64,000 nucleotides of DNA from Luteirhabdus pelagi. Lineage in GTDB: Bacteria; Bacteroidota; Bacteroidia; Flavobacteriales; Flavobacteriaceae. Below are positions 1-8,718 of the stretch, one piece after another. The translations under genes and the position numbers were made by a program. The notes beneath the pieces are model-generated. The model saw only the letters and a list, made by a program, of their open reading frames with translations. It had not been told where the DNA came from and ran no database searches. Position 1 is the stretch's first letter, and the number at the start of each line of letters is the position of its first letter. The stretch spans positions 496,001 through 560,000 of the forward strand of contig NZ_JAECMS010000001.1 of NCBI RefSeq assembly GCF_016827595.1, given 5' to 3'.

Positions 1-1066
1 CGCGTAGGTTTCGGGCCAATGGATATTCTTCAATATAGCCATAACCGCCTAACATTTGAAGGCAATCGTAGGCTACCTCATCCGATACTTTTGTTGAAAT
101 AAGCTTGCTCATAGACGCCTCCTTCACCACATATTCGTTTTGTCCCAATCGTTTGGCCGTAACATAGTTAAATGTTTTTACCACCTCTACTTCACTCGCC
201 AACTGTGCCATTTTGTGTCGCAAAGCCTGAAACTTATCGATTGTTCTTCCGAAGGCTTCACGATCTTTCATATAGCCAAGGGTATATTCGATAGCCCATT
301 CGCTTCGAGCGTGGGCATTGATTCCCATGATCAGTCGCTCTAAAGCAAAATGCTGCATGATATACGGAAAGCCACTTTTCTCTTCACCCAACAGATTCTC
401 TGCAGGAATCTTCACATTATCGAAGGCAATTTCACCGGTATCACTGGCACGCCACCCGAGTTTATCCAATTTGGTGGCACTGATGCCTGGCGTATCCCTA
501 TCCATAATGAACATGCTAATCCCCTTGTTCCCTAGTTCCGGGTGTGTTTTGGCAGCGACGATAAGATAATCGCTGTATATACCATTCGTAATAAAGGTCT
601 TCGAACCATTTAGGATATAATGATCGCCTTCCTTCACCGCAGTGGTGCGCATGCCTGAAACATCGCTCCCTCCAAAAGGTTCGGTAATACACAAGCAACC
701 GATCTTTTCACCCGTAATACTCGGTGGCATATATTTTTCCTTAATGGCATCGCTTCCTTCGGCATTTAAATGTGTCATTGCCAAATATGGGTGCACCCAC
801 ATAGCGGCCGCAAAACCACCGCTATTCACGCGCTGTAATTCCTCTAGGTAAATGACCATATAAAAAATATCAAGGTCAAGTCCGCCATACTTTTCGGGAT
901 ATGAAATTCCGAAATACCCCATCTCTCCCATCTTTTCCCAGATGAACCGATCGATGGTCCCGGTTTCTTCCCACTTTTCTATGTGTGGTACTACTTCCTT
1001 CTGAAGGAATTCGCGAAAGCTTTTTCTGAAAAAATGATGCTCTTCTGTAAAATACATGTCATTCAT
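1..1066 (-). CDS. Acyl-CoA dehydrogenase, 3' end cut off
   Basis: FAD-dependent acyl-CoA dehydrogenase, oxidising acyl-CoA to enoyl-CoA in fatty-acid or amino-acid breakdown. Translation from ATG at 1066 begins MNDMYFTEEHHFFRKSFREF and about 355 residues are visible. The N-terminal helical domain, the middle beta domain (CITEPFGGSDVSGM, then an IMDRDTPGIS-like stretch) and much of the C-terminal helical domain (LQMLGGYGYIEEYPLARN) are all recognisable. The window ends before the YEGT-type segment that carries the catalytic Glu in short/medium-chain members, so substrate class cannot be judged. A second in-frame ATG at 1057 is an alternative start. The gene is followed upstream on the same strand by the helix-hairpin-helix gene, 61 bp away. 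Confidence 0.9.
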   Translation of the reverse strand, partial: MNDMYFTEEHHFFRKSFREFLQKEVVPHIEKWEETGTIDRFIWEKMGEMGYFGISYPEKYGGLDLDIFYMVIYLEELQRVNSGGFAAAMWVHPYLAMTHLNAEGSDAIKEKYMPPSITGEKIGCLCITEPFGGSDVSGMRTTAVKEGDHYILNGSKTFITNGIYSDYLIVAAKTHPELGNKGISMFIMDRDTPGISATKLDKLGWRASDTGEIAFDNVKIPAENLLGEEKSGFPYIMQHFALERLIMGINAHARSEWAIEYTLGYMKDREAFGRTIDKFQALRHKMAQLASEVEVVKTFNYVTAKRLGQNEYVVKEASMSKLISTKVSDEVAYDCLQMLGGYGYIEEYPLARNLR

Positions 1067-1127
1067 GAACTGCAATTTTTTTATTGGAAGCCATACCCTG
1101 AAATTTGCTGAAGGCATGATCTGGAAT

Positions 1128-2003
1128 TTATTCAGCATACAAATATAACTGAAATAGTGTTAATTTTCTTTGGTCGATCGTCGCTAATACCGAAAGTTCT
1201 GAAAGATCGTTCACACGTTCCCGTAATCGCCTGAATTCCCATATTTCCTTAGCGGTTTCAAACGATATTCCGGGAATGGTAGCAAGGTCGGAGGCGGAAG
1301 CCGTATTCAGGTTCATCCGTTCGATGGGTTTGGGTGTTTTTACGGTGAACTGTTGCTGCACTTTTTCTATCACATCTGCTCTTAGTCCGTATACTTCATG
1401 GAGTTGAATATCGGCCGAAAAGCCGCCTAACTTATTCCTGTATTTTACAATACGTTCACTCAGCGCTGGCCCAATACCGTAAACCTGCTGAAGCTGCTCG
1501 GCTGTTGCGACATTAAGATCTATTTTTTCGGTATAAGATTTTTCAACATAGGAATTCTTTTGAGTGAAGGTAGCTTTTCGCGGTTTGTTCACCCATTCTG
1601 GAAATTTGAAGTAGGGACTAATCCTATCCAATAAAGAATCTGAAACCATCGTCACTTTTTTGAAATCGGCTGCAGCGTTGATCCACTTTCCTTCTGCACG
1701 ATATTTCAACAATCGGTCGTGTTCTTCAGCAGAAAGCCCTAATACATATGCCCTATAATCTGTAATGAAATTTGGGTTGAAGGGATATAGCTTCGGGGAA
1801 CTTTTGGCTAGTTTGATTCGCTTTAAGGAATCGACATGACGCTGAAGGGATACAATCTCAGGAGATGTAATGTCGAGAGTCATTTCTTCCGAAGGCTTCA
1901 CTTTGGAATACCAGAAAAGCAGTACTATGATAACAACTACCAAAGAAAAAATCCCACCTCGTTGGTTCCTATTGAACTCGAGATGGGATTTCCAGTTTCG
2001 CAT
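1128..2003 (-). CDS. Membrane-anchored helix-hairpin-helix (ComEA-like) protein
   Basis: A 291-residue protein with one N-terminal membrane helix (about residues 18-33) and two helix-hairpin-helix units in the second half: LNVATAEQLQQVYGIGPALS near residue 163 and MNLNTASASDLATIPGISFE near residue 232. These are the ComEA-type Hh1 repeats that contact DNA backbone. ComEA proteins bind incoming DNA in natural transformation, but Bacteroidota often keep several such proteins outside competence loci, so a role in DNA uptake is only a possibility. The start ATG at 2003 is preceded by a 12-bp palindrome (CAACTTAAGTTG, 2011-2022) in the leader. Confidence 0.85.
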   Translation of the reverse strand: MRNWKSHLEFNRNQRGGIFSLVVVIIVLLFWYSKVKPSEEMTLDITSPEIVSLQRHVDSLKRIKLAKSSPKLYPFNPNFITDYRAYVLGLSAEEHDRLLKYRAEGKWINAAADFKKVTMVSDSLLDRISPYFKFPEWVNKPRKATFTQKNSYVEKSYTEKIDLNVATAEQLQQVYGIGPALSERIVKYRNKLGGFSADIQLHEVYGLRADVIEKVQQQFTVKTPKPIERMNLNTASASDLATIPGISFETAKEIWEFRRLRERVNDLSELSVLATIDQRKLTLFQLYLYAE

Positions 2004-2064
2004 GACGCAACAACTTAAGTTGCTGGGGAGTCATTTTACTGTATTAGTGCAAAGTACGAAATTT

Positions 2065-3699
2065 TTACATATGCTTCGTAAGGTCGTCTGCTCCTTCGTC
2101 TAAAGCATCTTCCTTTTTGTTGATAGCATTCATATATTTTTTCAATTCTTTTCGAATTACAGGTGTCAAGAACATAACCCCAATGATGTTTGGCACTACC
2201 ATGGCAAAGATCATCGCATCTGAAAAGTCGATTACAGAACCTAAACTAATAGAAGCTCCAATTACCACGAATATCAAGAATAGAACCTTATATACTAAGT
2301 CGGTTACTCTACCGCGGCCGAAAAGGAATTTCCATCCTTGCATTCCGTAGTATGACCAAGAAATCATTGTAGAGAACGCAAAAAGGATTACCGCCACCGT
2401 TAGGATTACCGAGAAGTGCGGAATTACGGTATCGAAGGCCGAGGCCGTAATTTCAACACCTTCTGTAATCGGCGTTCCGTATTCTAAGAAACCAGCATCG
2501 TAGTTTGTTATAATAATTACCAAGGCTGTCATAGTACAGATTACCACTGTATCAACAAACGGCTCTAGAAGTGCTACGATACCTTCACTTGCAGGATACT
2601 TTGTACGTACCGCGGAGTGCGCAATGGCTGCAGAACCTACACCCGCTTCGTTCGAGAACGCTCCTCTACGGATACCCTGAATCATTACACCGATTAAACC
2701 ACCGGCAATTCCAAGTCCAGAGAACGCTCCTTCGAAAATAAGTCCAAAGGCATCATCGATCAATGTGAAGTTCGCACCTAATATTATCAAGGCGGCCAAT
2801 ACATAGATACCAGCCATAAATGGAACGATTTTCTCTGTTACCGAAGCGATTCGCTTAATTCCTCCTATAATTACAATAGCTACCAAAAAAGCCATGATAA
2901 TTCCGAAATACATACCAGCATTTTCATTTTGGAAATCGAATAGTTCAACAAACTGCGCTGCAGCCTGATTTGCCTGAAACATATTTCCGCCACCGAAAGA
3001 ACCACCAATCACGAAAATGGCGAATAAAACCGCCAATACTTTTCCGACTCCAGCCAAGCTGCTGCTACGTTCTTTCAAACCTTTGGTGAGATAGTACATC
3101 GGTCCACCGTATACAGTTCCATCGGGACCAACATCACGATACTTTACACCCAATGTACATTCTGCAAATTTGGAAGCCATCCCTAAAAGTCCGGCCAAGA
3201 TCATCCAGAATGTTGCTCCAGGACCTCCAATGGAAAGTGCTACCGCCACACCGGCGATATTCCCTAGTCCTACGGTTGCTGAAAGCGCTGCGGTTAGTGC
3301 TTGAAAGTGGGAAACCTCTCCTTCGGCACTATCGTCGCGAATAGTTTCAATTATATTTTCACCCTCATTTGGGGTTTGGTCGCCATATAAGGTATCGGCG
3401 CCGTGTTTTTCAATGTCTTCGTACTTTCCTTGGACTACTTTAATCGCTGTCCAGAATCCGGTAAAGTTTATCAGTTTAAAATAAATAGTGAAGTACAATG
3501 CACCTCCTATCAATACGATTAGCACCCATGGAATTTGAAAGGTATCGGAGAAGGGTATCTCGTAAAAAATAGCTTCTACAAACCATCCGGTATAGTCACT
3601 AAATACCTTATCAATTTTTTCTGAAGTACTTAATTCCTGTGCAAAAAGCATCAGTGGTGAAAGCACTGTAAATAGTGAAAGAAATAATTTCCTCATCAT
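2065..3699 (-). CDS. Alanine/glycine:cation symporter (AGCS family), copy 1
   Basis: A 544-residue inner-membrane Na+-coupled amino-acid (alanine or glycine) importer. AGCS signatures are clear: [51 protein letters not shown], and SNEAGVGSAAIAHSAV. About 11 membrane helices are expected. It begins with a signal-peptide-like segment ending LMLFAQ, so the mature protein would start at ELSTSEKID; that is common for this family in flavobacteria. A close paralogue lies at 60460-62001 and lacks this leader. The gene stands alone, 94 bp after the potassium channel gene on the same strand. Confidence 0.93.
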   Translation of the reverse strand: MMRKLFLSLFTVLSPLMLFAQELSTSEKIDKVFSDYTGWFVEAIFYEIPFSDTFQIPWVLIVLIGGALYFTIYFKLINFTGFWTAIKVVQGKYEDIEKHGADTLYGDQTPNEGENIIETIRDDSAEGEVSHFQALTAALSATVGLGNIAGVAVALSIGGPGATFWMILAGLLGMASKFAECTLGVKYRDVGPDGTVYGGPMYYLTKGLKERSSSLAGVGKVLAVLFAIFVIGGSFGGGNMFQANQAAAQFVELFDFQNENAGMYFGIIMAFLVAIVIIGGIKRIASVTEKIVPFMAGIYVLAALIILGANFTLIDDAFGLIFEGAFSGLGIAGGLIGVMIQGIRRGAFSNEAGVGSAAIAHSAVRTKYPASEGIVALLEPFVDTVVICTMTALVIIITNYDAGFLEYGTPITEGVEITASAFDTVIPHFSVILTVAVILFAFSTMISWSYYGMQGWKFLFGRGRVTDLVYKVLFLIFVVIGASISLGSVIDFSDAMIFAMVVPNIIGVMFLTPVIRKELKKYMNAINKKEDALDEGADDLTKHM

Positions 3700-3742
3700 A
3701 GATTTTTAGTTGATTTTCTGTTTTTAGCCGCGACAATATGCT

Positions 3743-3773
3743 AAAAAAAATGCCCAATTCAAATAAATAGGGC
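3743..3773 (-). terminator. Weak terminator-like hairpin after the K+ channel gene
   Basis: Read on the minus strand, GCCC (3773-3770) can pair with GGGC (3755-3752) across a 14-nt loop and is followed by a run of eight T (3750-3743). The stem is short, so this may be only a partial intrinsic terminator between the channel gene and the symporter gene. Confidence 0.3.
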
Positions 3774-3793
3774 GCTAAATAGTTAACATAATC

Positions 3794-4804
3794 TTAAACG
3801 TTATATAATTCTTTAAGGTTTTTAATCTGATTCGGCCTTCCGATTAAAATAAGTTTGGAATCCTTTTTCAACTTCATAGATGGATCTGGGTTCACGATAT
3901 ATTCGCCATCCGACGACTGATACCCTATTACCGAACAACCTGTTTTTTTACGGATATCTAAATCCAAAATAGCGCGTTCCTGACCGTCGGGACAAAAATG
4001 GCTAAACGGCACCTGCTCTACGTTTATACTATCCATTTCACCAGAAACGGAAAGGTTATCCAGAAACTCCACCAAATCTGGGGTTACCACTAAATTTGCC
4101 ATATGGTCGCCCCCAATCTTATCGGGCATGATGACATTATCGGCTCCTGCCAGTTTCAGTTTTTGATAACTGGTCTCTTCGGTTGCCCGACTGATAATCT
4201 TTAGGTCTTTTTTCATCTGTCGGGCAGACAATACGACAAACAAATTGTCGGCGTCGCTCGGTAATGCACATATTAAAGTAGAAGCTCTTTCAATTCCAGC
4301 TTTCTGAAGCGTTTCATCTTCGATAGCATTCCCCTGTACAAATGGGATATCCAGTTCCTGCAAACGTTCGATAATCTCTTCCGCCATTTCCACGACCACA
4401 AACGATTGTTTATAATCCTGAAGTTTCTCTACTGCCTGTTTTCCATTTCGGCCGTAGCCACAGACAATAACATGATTTTTTAGCGAATTGATTTGTTCCT
4501 GCACTTTCTTCTGTTTAAAATTTCCAATATTGCTTTTACTCAAAAGGTATTCGGTAATGACGGAGATGGCATACCCCACTATAAAGATACTCGAAATGAT
4601 GAGGATGGATGTAAAAATCTTTTCGGGCGGACTCATCGGTTTAACGGCTCCATATCCAACAGTCGTAATGGTGATGACCGTCATATAGATAGCATCGACC
4701 CACGTATAATCGGAAAAAAAGCGATATCCGAATACTCCAGCCATAAAAACGGCCAATAATAGCAGCAAGGCTCCCGTTATTTTGGAACGTACGAGTCTAA
4801 TCAT
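3794..4804 (-). CDS. Voltage-independent K+ channel with RCK (TrkA-N/TrkA-C) domains
   Basis: A 336-residue potassium channel of the MthK/Kch type. The N-terminus has two membrane helices around the selectivity filter TVGYG (in ITTVGYGAVKPMSP). A TrkA-N Rossmann domain follows (VIVCGYGRNGKQAVEKL), with a TrkA-C domain at the end (KLILIGRPNQI). RCK domains usually gate the pore in response to Ca2+, nucleotides or NAD(H). The start at 4804 is preferred over an ATG-less extension to 4858 because its ATG overlaps the TGA of the upstream PspC gene as ATGA, which suggests translational coupling. Confidence 0.92.
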   Translation of the reverse strand: MIRLVRSKITGALLLLLAVFMAGVFGYRFFSDYTWVDAIYMTVITITTVGYGAVKPMSPPEKIFTSILIISSIFIVGYAISVITEYLLSKSNIGNFKQKKVQEQINSLKNHVIVCGYGRNGKQAVEKLQDYKQSFVVVEMAEEIIERLQELDIPFVQGNAIEDETLQKAGIERASTLICALPSDADNLFVVLSARQMKKDLKIISRATEETSYQKLKLAGADNVIMPDKIGGDHMANLVVTPDLVEFLDNLSVSGEMDSINVEQVPFSHFCPDGQERAILDLDIRKKTGCSVIGYQSSDGEYIVNPDPSMKLKKDSKLILIGRPNQIKNLKELYNV

Positions 4805-5028
4805 AAATCGAAAACGGAAGTTCGTTTGGCATATACCAGATCTTTTAACCGTAACCAAAATGCCAACGTAAGGTAAATAGCGAAGCCCACCCCAAAGGTG
4901 GCGAAGCTAACGTAAATAAAAAATAAACGTACGTTCTTCACCCGCATTCCCAATCGATCGGCCAAGCGAGAGGAGACGTAAAATCCGTGTCGCTCCAAAT
5001 AATGGCGTATGTTATATACCAAAGACAT
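4801..5028 (-). CDS. PspC-domain membrane protein
   Basis: A 75-residue protein with the PspC domain: N-terminal amphipathic part (HGFYVSSRLADRLGMRVKNV) and one long membrane helix (FFIYVSFATFGVGFAIYLTL). PspC family proteins sense or relay envelope stress. Here it lacks any extra domain. Its TGA overlaps the ATG of the K+ channel gene by 4 nt, so the two are very likely co-translated. That suggests the small protein acts with, or controls, the channel. Confidence 0.85.
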   Translation of the reverse strand: MSLVYNIRHYLERHGFYVSSRLADRLGMRVKNVRLFFIYVSFATFGVGFAIYLTLAFWLRLKDLVYAKRTSVFDL

Positions 5029-5071
5029 TTCCCTGCAAATTACAGAATTTCCACGAATTATTATAAGTGTT

Positions 5072-6343
5072 TTAAGGCTTTAAAAGGCTTGCCCCAATGG
5101 CGCAATCTAAGCACTTACTTCGAATGCAATACTGATTATATAGTTGAAGCAATGCCTGACTCTCCATGGCAGAAGCTACTGGAAGTTGAAGTTTTTTGAA
5201 GCGTTTTATGATGGTATTGGTTTCGGGTTTTAGGTGAAGCGAAAACGCGACTATTGTTTCTGGGTCTTCTGTAAACCGATGCTTCGCATATTGAAATTTG
5301 ATAGGAAGAACGGCGTTAATGAGAAGCAAATCGATAAAGGAGTTTGATAGGCTTTTTTCTTTGGGTGAAGAAGTGGTGCCAAAATTGAAATGCATCTTCC
5401 AATAGTCGGAAGGACTTACGGAAAAGAAGGCATATGCCTCTTCGCTATTTTTCAACTGCATACACGCATCGAAAAGTCGGTCGTGTTGGTGAAGCAATGC
5501 TGCAAATTGGGCAAGTCGGAGTGTAGGAAAGTTAGGGGGTCGTAGTCTTGAAAATTTCGGGATTTGTTGAACGGTTGGTGAAAGCTGAAACTTCTGACAG
5601 AGATAGGCATATTCATTTTGAAGTTCTAGATAGTATTCGTCTTTCAAATCTTTCACTAAGAGACCTGCCATACCGAAAAGCAAGGCTTCCAGCTGAAACA
5701 AATTCGATTTTGTTTTTTGAAGCACTTCATAGGAAAGCAAACGGGCGATAAGACTAAAAGGTTCTCGGTTCACCTTCAACCCAAAAGAGATAAGCAATCG
5801 CCTGAGAAAGATGGCTTCCCAGTGGTAGTGACTTTTACTCAATTCTGTTTTAATTGGAGTCGCCTTCTCCTCTAGCCGTTCGATAAACAAACGTTCCAAC
5901 CAATTTTTTAAGGTGAATTCAGATACGGTAGCAATCATGTCCTGACACGGAATCCAATTTCGATTTACTTCAAAGAGTTTTTGGTATTGTTGAAGCATTG
6001 TTGAATCCAAATAATTTTTCAACTCCAGCGTAGGGATAGCACTTCCATCCTTTCGAAATATATCCTTATCATAATCGTATACTACATGCAAAATCACCGA
6101 ATCGTAAGCAGGGTCACTTTCATGACCGTGCGCGTACCAATCGGAAGCACGAAGGTGAATCTCTACATTTCCCGCCCATTTTTGGGTATCAATTTGAAGG
6201 GAGGCATTAAAAAAATCGGGGCCACTGTTATGATTGTGCTGTCCAGGTGACTTTATTTCAATCGTTTCACCCGAAACGGTTTGAAGGCTTAATTTGCTAA
6301 ACTTTTGATACTTCCAGATAAAATGAAGAAACTCCTCGCGCAT
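5072..6343 (-). CDS. DUF2851 family protein
   Basis: A 423-residue cytoplasmic protein typical of Bacteroidota. The N-terminal part contains the conserved pattern SPGQHNHNSGPDFFNASLQI followed by WAGNVEIHLRASDWYAHGHE, the family hallmark, with several His, Asp and Glu residues that could bind metal or form a nuclease-like site. The C-terminus ends with a CIRSKCLDCAIG cysteine cluster that could hold a metal. No function is established for the family. The ATG at 6343 is the only sensible start. It stands 43 bp upstream of the PspC-channel pair on the same strand. Confidence 0.85.
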   Translation of the reverse strand: MREEFLHFIWKYQKFSKLSLQTVSGETIEIKSPGQHNHNSGPDFFNASLQIDTQKWAGNVEIHLRASDWYAHGHESDPAYDSVILHVVYDYDKDIFRKDGSAIPTLELKNYLDSTMLQQYQKLFEVNRNWIPCQDMIATVSEFTLKNWLERLFIERLEEKATPIKTELSKSHYHWEAIFLRRLLISFGLKVNREPFSLIARLLSYEVLQKTKSNLFQLEALLFGMAGLLVKDLKDEYYLELQNEYAYLCQKFQLSPTVQQIPKFSRLRPPNFPTLRLAQFAALLHQHDRLFDACMQLKNSEEAYAFFSVSPSDYWKMHFNFGTTSSPKEKSLSNSFIDLLLINAVLPIKFQYAKHRFTEDPETIVAFSLHLKPETNTIIKRFKKLQLPVASAMESQALLQLYNQYCIRSKCLDCAIGASLLKP

Positions 6344-6389
6344 AACCTTATAAGATTGTGCTGGGGAGCGAGACTAGTAAAATACGAAA

Positions 6390-6755
6390 TTAATCGCTTT
6401 CCTTAACTTTTTTTATGGGATCCTCGGGATGAATATCGGTGAAGAGAATACGGTTCCATTTACGAAGACGGCGTGTTAGGGAAATATATCGAACAATTCC
6501 GACTGCCAAAAACACGACACATGCAAAAAGGGCTATGTAGCCTAACCAGCGAATGCTTCTAAAGTCTTCTAGACCCAAAAGTGCCAGTCCGCCCAACAAT
6601 AGATAAAGGGATGCCCGAACATAGGCTAAAAACGTTCGTTCGTTTGCCAATTTTGTCCGTTCCAAAGCCAAAATCTCCCGAGCATTGACCGGAAGTGGCT
6701 TGGTTCGAAGGTATTTAAATAGTTTTTGTGCTGGTCGTCGAATGGTGTCTTTCAA
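6390..6755 (-). CDS. DUF202 (YidH-like) small membrane protein, TTG start
   Basis: A 121-residue protein with the DUF202 signature ERTKLANERTFLAYVRASL, followed by two membrane helices (LYLLLGGLALLGLE and LGYIALFACVVFLAVGIV). The frame has no ATG anywhere: upstream it runs into TGA at 6782-6780, and the only initiator before the conserved core is TTG at 6755. DUF202 proteins are inner-membrane proteins of unknown role, some fused to phosphate-related SPX domains in eukaryotes. Confidence 0.82.
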   Translation of the reverse strand: MKDTIRRPAQKLFKYLRTKPLPVNAREILALERTKLANERTFLAYVRASLYLLLGGLALLGLEDFRSIRWLGYIALFACVVFLAVGIVRYISLTRRLRKWNRILFTDIHPEDPIKKVKESD

Positions 6756-6869
6756 AATAGTGACGCATTGATGAAACGTTCACTAAGGTAGTAAAAATAG
6801 AGGGTAGGTGCAATGAACGATTCTTTAAAGAAATGAAAAATCAATTAATATCACTCCCCGCTTTAATGA

Positions 6870-7451
6870 TTAGTAATACTCAAAAACCTCTTCTACTTCA
6901 ATTATTTCGTAGTTATAAACCTGATTTTCCTCATCGTAAGATGTCGGGTGCCTTCTAGAATACCTCCTCACCAATTTATCATCTACAATTTCGAATATGG
7001 CAATAAACTCATCCCCAAACAAATAACTATTATTATACTCAGGATATCTTTCAATTCTAAAGGTATTTTCGTCTAACATTTTAAATGACGCGTAGAAATT
7101 AATCCCTACACCTTCTTCATCACAATAATATTCTTGAATATAGTCTGGATTGTTTGGGTGTGAAGTAGACAATGTAACCGATAGAAAGCTTAATTGATAG
7201 TGTATGCTATTATCATGTAACAACTTAAATGAGGTATTTCCTAAACATTCAAATTCTTCTATCATATCCGTCGAGGAAACACCATCTAAATTAAAATCGA
7301 ATTCCATTGGAAGGTTAAAATGCACTCTTTTCCATTCTTTATTCATCAAAAAGGAGAAGTCGTACTCTTGAGAGTCTTCAGAATTCGGAGAACATGAAAA
7401 AAGTAATAAAAATGGTATTAAGAAAAGGTTATTCAGTCTTCTAACTTTCAT
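6870..7451 (-). CDS. Hypothetical lipoprotein
   Basis: A 193-residue protein with a type II signal peptide: MKVRRLNNLFLIPFLLLFSC, with the lipidated Cys at residue 20 followed by SPNSEDS. The mature part is rich in acidic and aromatic residues, has two Cys in the first half, and is probably an all-beta domain. I recognise no family. It is more AT-rich than its neighbours, which fits a fast-evolving accessory lipoprotein. It lies 31 bp downstream of the CBS-like gene on the same strand. Confidence 0.7.
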   Translation of the reverse strand: MKVRRLNNLFLIPFLLLFSCSPNSEDSQEYDFSFLMNKEWKRVHFNLPMEFDFNLDGVSSTDMIEEFECLGNTSFKLLHDNSIHYQLSFLSVTLSTSHPNNPDYIQEYYCDEEGVGINFYASFKMLDENTFRIERYPEYNNSYLFGDEFIAIFEIVDDKLVRRYSRRHPTSYDEENQVYNYEIIEVEEVFEYY

Positions 7452-7482
7452 TATAGTTCACTTAAGCATTCATTACAACTCA

Positions 7483-8460
7483 CTATATAAACCCCTGCTG
7501 CTTCATCCACTCATCGTTGTAGATCTTGGCCACATACCGACTACCATGATCGTGAAACAAAACAACGATTACATCATCTTCATTAAAATGTTCCTTCAAC
7601 TGGTGAACACCTTTCATGGCAGCACCGGCGGAGTTTCCTAAGAACATCCCTTCTTCTTGTGCCAATTTACGCGTCCATAGCGCCGCTTCTTTATCGGTGA
7701 CCTTGGTAAACCCGTCGATAATATCAAAATTCACGTTCTCGGGAAGAATATCCTCACCGATGCCCTCAGTGATATAGGGATAGATTTCATTTTCGTCAAA
7801 CTCCCCTGTTTCATGGTATTTCTTGAACACGCTACCATAGGTATCGATTCCCCAAACTTTCACGTTAGGGTTTTGTTCCTTTAAGTATTTCCCCACTCCA
7901 CTGATGGTTCCACCGGTACCCACACCTACTACAAAATGTGTGATTTTTCCATCGGTCTGTTCCCAGATTTCAGGACCTGTACTTTCGTAATGCGCTTTGG
8001 TATTGCTGGGGTTATCATATTGATTTACATACCAACTATTGGGTGTTTCTTCCGCCAGTCGTTTGGAGGTACTGTAATACGACTGTGGATCGTCTGGCGC
8101 CACATCGGTTGGACAAACGATAACTTTACTTCCCACGGCACGAAGGATATCCATTTTCTCTTTGGATTGCTTATCGCTAATTACGCAGATCATTTTGTAG
8201 CCTTTTACGATAGCGGCTAGTGCCAATCCCATTCCGGTATTTCCGCTAGTACCTTCAATGATGGTTCCGCCAGGCTTCAATCGACCATCGGCTTCGGCAT
8301 CCTCTATCATCTTAAGTGCCATCCGATCCTTTACCGAATTACCAGGGTTGAAAGTCTCATATTTGGCAAGGACTTTTCCGGGGATGCCCTCTGCCAGTTT
8401 ATTGATTTGCACCAAAGGGGTATTGCCTATGGTTTCCAGTATGTTTTTTGCGTATTTCAT
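7483..8460 (-). CDS. PLP-dependent cysteine synthase / cystathionine beta-synthase-like enzyme
   Basis: A 325-residue fold-type II PLP enzyme. The PLP lysine lies in NPGNSVKDRMALKMI near the N-terminus, the substrate loop is GTSGNTGMGLALAA, and the phosphate-binding loop is GVGTGGTISGVGKYL. The segment TEGIGEDILPENVNFDIIDG and the end (FHDHGSRYVAKIYNDEWMKQ) resemble the catalytic core of cystathionine beta-synthase more than CysK. There is no C-terminal CBS (Bateman) pair. The reaction is either O-acetylserine plus sulfide or serine plus homocysteine; sequence alone does not decide. The ATG at 8460 is chosen because the family starts with MKYAKNILETIGNTPL; an ORF from 8481 adds seven unsupported residues. 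Confidence 0.88.
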   Translation of the reverse strand: MKYAKNILETIGNTPLVQINKLAEGIPGKVLAKYETFNPGNSVKDRMALKMIEDAEADGRLKPGGTIIEGTSGNTGMGLALAAIVKGYKMICVISDKQSKEKMDILRAVGSKVIVCPTDVAPDDPQSYYSTSKRLAEETPNSWYVNQYDNPSNTKAHYESTGPEIWEQTDGKITHFVVGVGTGGTISGVGKYLKEQNPNVKVWGIDTYGSVFKKYHETGEFDENEIYPYITEGIGEDILPENVNFDIIDGFTKVTDKEAALWTRKLAQEEGMFLGNSAGAAMKGVHQLKEHFNEDDVIVVLFHDHGSRYVAKIYNDEWMKQQGFI

Positions 8461-8648
8461 GGCGTGTTTTTGCAGCGGCAAATGTACGTAATTTTAAAGG
8501 AAATGTAGAAGTCTAGAACAGGGTTTCCTCCTTCCCCTTATCCTTCAATTTTCTGATACATAAACAGCTACGGAGATATCGGAAAATATATGCCATCACA
8601 TCACTATTGCATAGGTTGAAAATCTTCCTAATTGTGATAATTGTCATA

Positions 8649-8677
8649 TCTCCAGCTGAAATTGGAGACTACTTTTG
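8649..8677 (+). promoter_or_regulatory. Putative promoter and inverted repeat upstream of ompW-like gene
   Basis: TACTTTTG at 8670-8677 is an exact Bacteroidota -7 box (TAnnTTTG), 41 bp before the ATG at 8719. No good -33 TTTG is found at 19-22 bp. The expected -33 region is instead occupied by an inverted repeat, TCTCCA (8649-8654) with TGGAGA (8663-8668), which could be an activator site. The rest of the 8461-8718 gap shows nothing I can name. Confidence 0.4.
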
Positions 8678-8718
8678 CAAGTGTTAAAAACACTATTAAC
8701 CATTCTAAATATAGTATT

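Noticed and set aside
140-851. Several short plus-strand frames
   Set aside because: They are opposite the acyl-CoA dehydrogenase gene and show no independent support.
2011-2022. Palindrome CAACTTAAGTTG as a terminator
   Set aside because: The stem is short with no loop or T-run and it lies in a leader, not after a gene.
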